DNA of 7,946 bases from Gammaproteobacteria bacterium (GTDB lineage Bacteria > Pseudomonadota > Gammaproteobacteria > Arenicellales > JAANXG01), in NCBI GenBank assembly GCA_018263405.1, contig JAANXG010000089.1:1-7946 (forward strand), read 5' to 3'. How positions within the stretch are numbered: the first letter of the stretch is position 1; each line of letters opens with the position of its first letter. The notes under the pieces were generated by a model. The model had not been told where the DNA came from. It did no database searches and was given only the letters and a program-made list of their open reading frames with translations. The translations under genes and the position numbers were made by a program. Shown one piece after another: positions 6,418 to 7,946 of this stretch.

Positions 6418-7773
6418 GTGGAAACAAAAATACTGCTTGGTGAAAAAGAAATCCCCACCCATTGGTATAATATCGTGGCAGACATGCCCAACCCCCCTCC
6501 GCCGCCACTGGGGCCGGACGGCAGTCCTATTGGTCCGGACGCACTTACTGCGATATTTCCCCATGCATTGATCGAGCAGGAGGTGTCCGGTGATCGCTGG
6601 ATTGCCATACCCGAAGAAATCCGCGAGATCTACCAGCTATGGCGACCCTCTCCGCTATATCGCGCCCACCGGCTGGAACGGGACTTGGGGACCCCGGCCA
6701 AGATTTATTACAAAAACGAGAGCGTCAGTCCAGCAGGCTCCCACAAACCGAACACCGCCGTGGCGCAAGCCTGGTACAACAAGCAAGAGGGCATCACCCG
6801 ATTGTCCACCGAAACCGGCGCCGGCCAATGGGGATCGTCCCTGGCCATGGCCGGAAACATGTTTGGTATGGAGGTTCGCGTCTATATGGTGAAGGTCAGC
6901 TATCACCAGAAACCCTTCCGCCGTTCTATGATGCAAACTTGGGGCGCCGAGGTCTTTGCCAGTCCCACGAACCAAACGGAAGCAGGCCGTAGAGTGTTGA
7001 AAGAACACCCTAATTCCTCCGGCTCGCTGGGTATCGCTATCTCCGAGGCGGTGGAAGAGGCCGCTTCCCGTAAGGATACCAACTATTCTCTGGGTTCGGT
7101 GTTAAACCATGTGCTGTTACACCAGACCATCATTGGTCTGGAAGCCAAGAAGCAATTCGAAAAAGCAGGCGATTATCCTGATGTGATCCTCGCTTCCTGC
7201 GGGGGCGGGTCCAATTTTGGCGGCGTCGCATTCCCATTTTTCGCAGACAAAGCGGCGGGTAAGTCGGTGCGTCTGGTGGCAGTAGAACCCACTTCATGTC
7301 CTACCCTGACACGCGGTCATTATGCGCATGACTTTGGCGATACAGCGGGCCTGACCCCGTTGATGTTGCAGTACACGCTGGGCCATGATTTCGTGCCTCC
7401 CGGCATTCATGCAGGCGGTCTGCGCTACCATGGCGATTCGGTGCTGGTTTCTCAGCTTTGCAAGGAAGGATTGGTTGAGGCTGTGGCGGTACCCCAATTA
7501 GGCACTTTCGAGGCCGGGGCGATGTTCGCTCGGGCCGAAGGCATTATTCCCGCGCCCGAGACCAATCATGCAATCCGGACGGCCATCGACGAAGCGCTTC
7601 AGTGCAAACAAACCGGTGAACCTAAAACTATCTTCTTCAATCTCTCCGGGCACGGCCACTTCGACATGGCTGCCTATGATCAATATTTCGACGGAGAACT
7701 GGAAGATTGTGACTACCCCCGGGAGGACATCGAGGCGGCCTTGGAACACCTGCCCAAGGTTGCTGTGGGCTAA
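6418..7773 (+). CDS. trpB: Tryptophan synthase beta chain, TrpB2 type
   Basis: PLP-dependent enzyme joining indole and L-serine to make L-tryptophan (EC 4.2.1.20/4.2.1.122); 451 residues, longer than the roughly 400 of classical TrpB1, as is normal for TrpB2. The TrpB2-specific N-terminus is clear: IPTHWYNIVADMPNPPPPP followed by GPDALTAIFP and LIEQEVS. Next come RPSPLYRAHRLE (76-87), the PLP lysine Lys110 in SPAGSHKPNTA, TETGAGQWGSS (131-141; TrpB1 has His where this has Trp), the phosphate-binding CGGGSN (261-266) and a C-terminal LSGHGHFD. TrpB2 enzymes generally work without strong dependence on TrpA, for example in indole salvage, and no trpA or other trp gene is seen here. The gene has its own 5' region and lies between two related mobile-element ends, so it may be a separately acquired transcription unit. 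The physiological substrate (indole plus serine, or phosphoserine) cannot be told from sequence. Confidence 0.95.
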   Translation: METKILLGEKEIPTHWYNIVADMPNPPPPPLGPDGSPIGPDALTAIFPHALIEQEVSGDRWIAIPEEIREIYQLWRPSPLYRAHRLERDLGTPAKIYYKNESVSPAGSHKPNTAVAQAWYNKQEGITRLSTETGAGQWGSSLAMAGNMFGMEVRVYMVKVSYHQKPFRRSMMQTWGAEVFASPTNQTEAGRRVLKEHPNSSGSLGIAISEAVEEAASRKDTNYSLGSVLNHVLLHQTIIGLEAKKQFEKAGDYPDVILASCGGGSNFGGVAFPFFADKAAGKSVRLVAVEPTSCPTLTRGHYAHDFGDTAGLTPLMLQYTLGHDFVPPGIHAGGLRYHGDSVLVSQLCKEGLVEAVAVPQLGTFEAGAMFARAEGIIPAPETNHAIRTAIDEALQCKQTGEPKTIFFNLSGHGHFDMAAYDQYFDGELEDCDYPREDIEAALEHLPKVAVG

Positions 7774-7790
7774 TTCCTCTTAAATTCTCC

Positions 7791-7820
7791 CCACGCCCCT
7801 TTTTTTATAGAGGGGCGTGG
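7791..7820 (+). terminator. Putative 3' hairpin after trpB2
   Basis: CCACGCCCCT (7791-7800) pairs perfectly with AGGGGCGTGG (7811-7820), a 10-bp GC-rich stem with a 10-base loop, starting 18 bases after the trpB2 stop. The seven-T run (7800-7806) lies at the top of the stem and in the loop rather than after it, and TATCGG follows, so this is not a canonical intrinsic terminator. It may stabilise or define the mRNA 3' end. Confidence 0.45.
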
Positions 7821-7830
7821 TATCGGATTA

Positions 7831-7946
7831 GGGCTCGCGCAAAAATAACTTCACAGAATTCGCGCCCGAATTTGGGTTGGATTTGGACGATCCGATGGAG
7901 CAAAACCGCAGTACTAGGAGCCTGTCGGACTTAGTACAGATCGGAA
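7831..7946. mobile_element. End of a longer insertion sequence, related to the 178-bp element, truncated by the window edge
   Basis: From 7831 the sequence begins GGGCTCGCG and for 87 bases is the reverse complement of 6176-6261, apart from two substitutions and one inserted A (AAAA versus AAA near 7901). It is preceded by TTA at 7828-7830, the same trinucleotide that flanks both ends of the other copy. After the CTAG at 7914-7917 the two copies diverge, this one continuing into unrelated sequence up to the window end. This fits the end of a full-length insertion sequence whose transposase lies beyond the window. Family unknown; the 3-bp duplication would suit some IS5-family groups, which is a guess. 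Confidence 0.75.

Noticed and set aside
6189..6443. Small frame across the mobile element and trpB2 leader, including a possible 41-codon leader peptide from ATG 6318 ending in a Trp codon inside trpB2
   Set aside because: It begins inside the non-coding element, has no Shine-Dalgarno before ATG 6318, and a single Trp codon within the trpB2 coding start is not a trp attenuator.
7895..7946. Frame open to the window end starting ATG 7895 (MEQNRSTRSLSDLVQIG)
   Set aside because: Considered as the start of a transposase. The matching copy in the 178-bp element has one A fewer and reads MEQTAVLAGLL then stops, there is no good ribosome binding site, and only 17 residues are visible.

Overview
The window carries seven genes, all on the + strand. 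It reads as proteobacterial chromosome, probably gammaproteobacterial; this is inferred only from protein resemblance to known proteins (CaiD is very close to the enterobacterial form, and the carnitine genes recall the Pseudomonas cdh locus) and from the moderately high GC of the first 5.2 kb. No rRNA, tRNA, CRISPR array or phage gene was seen.

Positions 1-5184 form a compact catabolic block: the 3' end of a beta-keto acid cleavage enzyme (BKACE/DUF849), L-carnitine 3-dehydrogenase, an acyl-CoA dehydrogenase, an NDP-forming acyl-CoA synthetase and a CaiD-type crotonobetainyl-CoA hydratase. The first four are separated by -1, 8 and about 21 bases, so they are probably co-transcribed and translationally coupled. 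Read as a pathway, the set can activate gamma-butyrobetaine (or crotonobetaine) to its CoA ester, oxidise it to crotonobetainyl-CoA and hydrate it to carnitinyl-CoA. After release of carnitine it is oxidised to 3-dehydrocarnitine, which is cleaved with acetyl-CoA to betainyl-CoA and acetoacetate. This is the aerobic gamma-butyrobetaine to carnitine to glycine betaine route. The thioesterase needed to close it is not in the window.

Positions 5212-6060 hold a class IV PLP aminotransferase of the D-amino-acid transaminase type, 27 bases after caiD but visibly more AT-rich. Its downstream flank (6084-6261) is a 178-bp non-coding element with 22-bp terminal inverted repeats and a TTA target duplication: a MITE or internally deleted insertion sequence.

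Positions 6418-7773 encode a TrpB2-type tryptophan synthase beta chain with a GTG start and a good ribosome binding site; no trpA is visible. It is followed by a GC-rich hairpin (7791-7820), then at 7831 by the end of a second, longer copy of the same mobile element family, which runs off the window. trpB2 is therefore bracketed by about 86-bp near-identical inverted repeats, each with its terminus facing the gene and each abutted by TTA.
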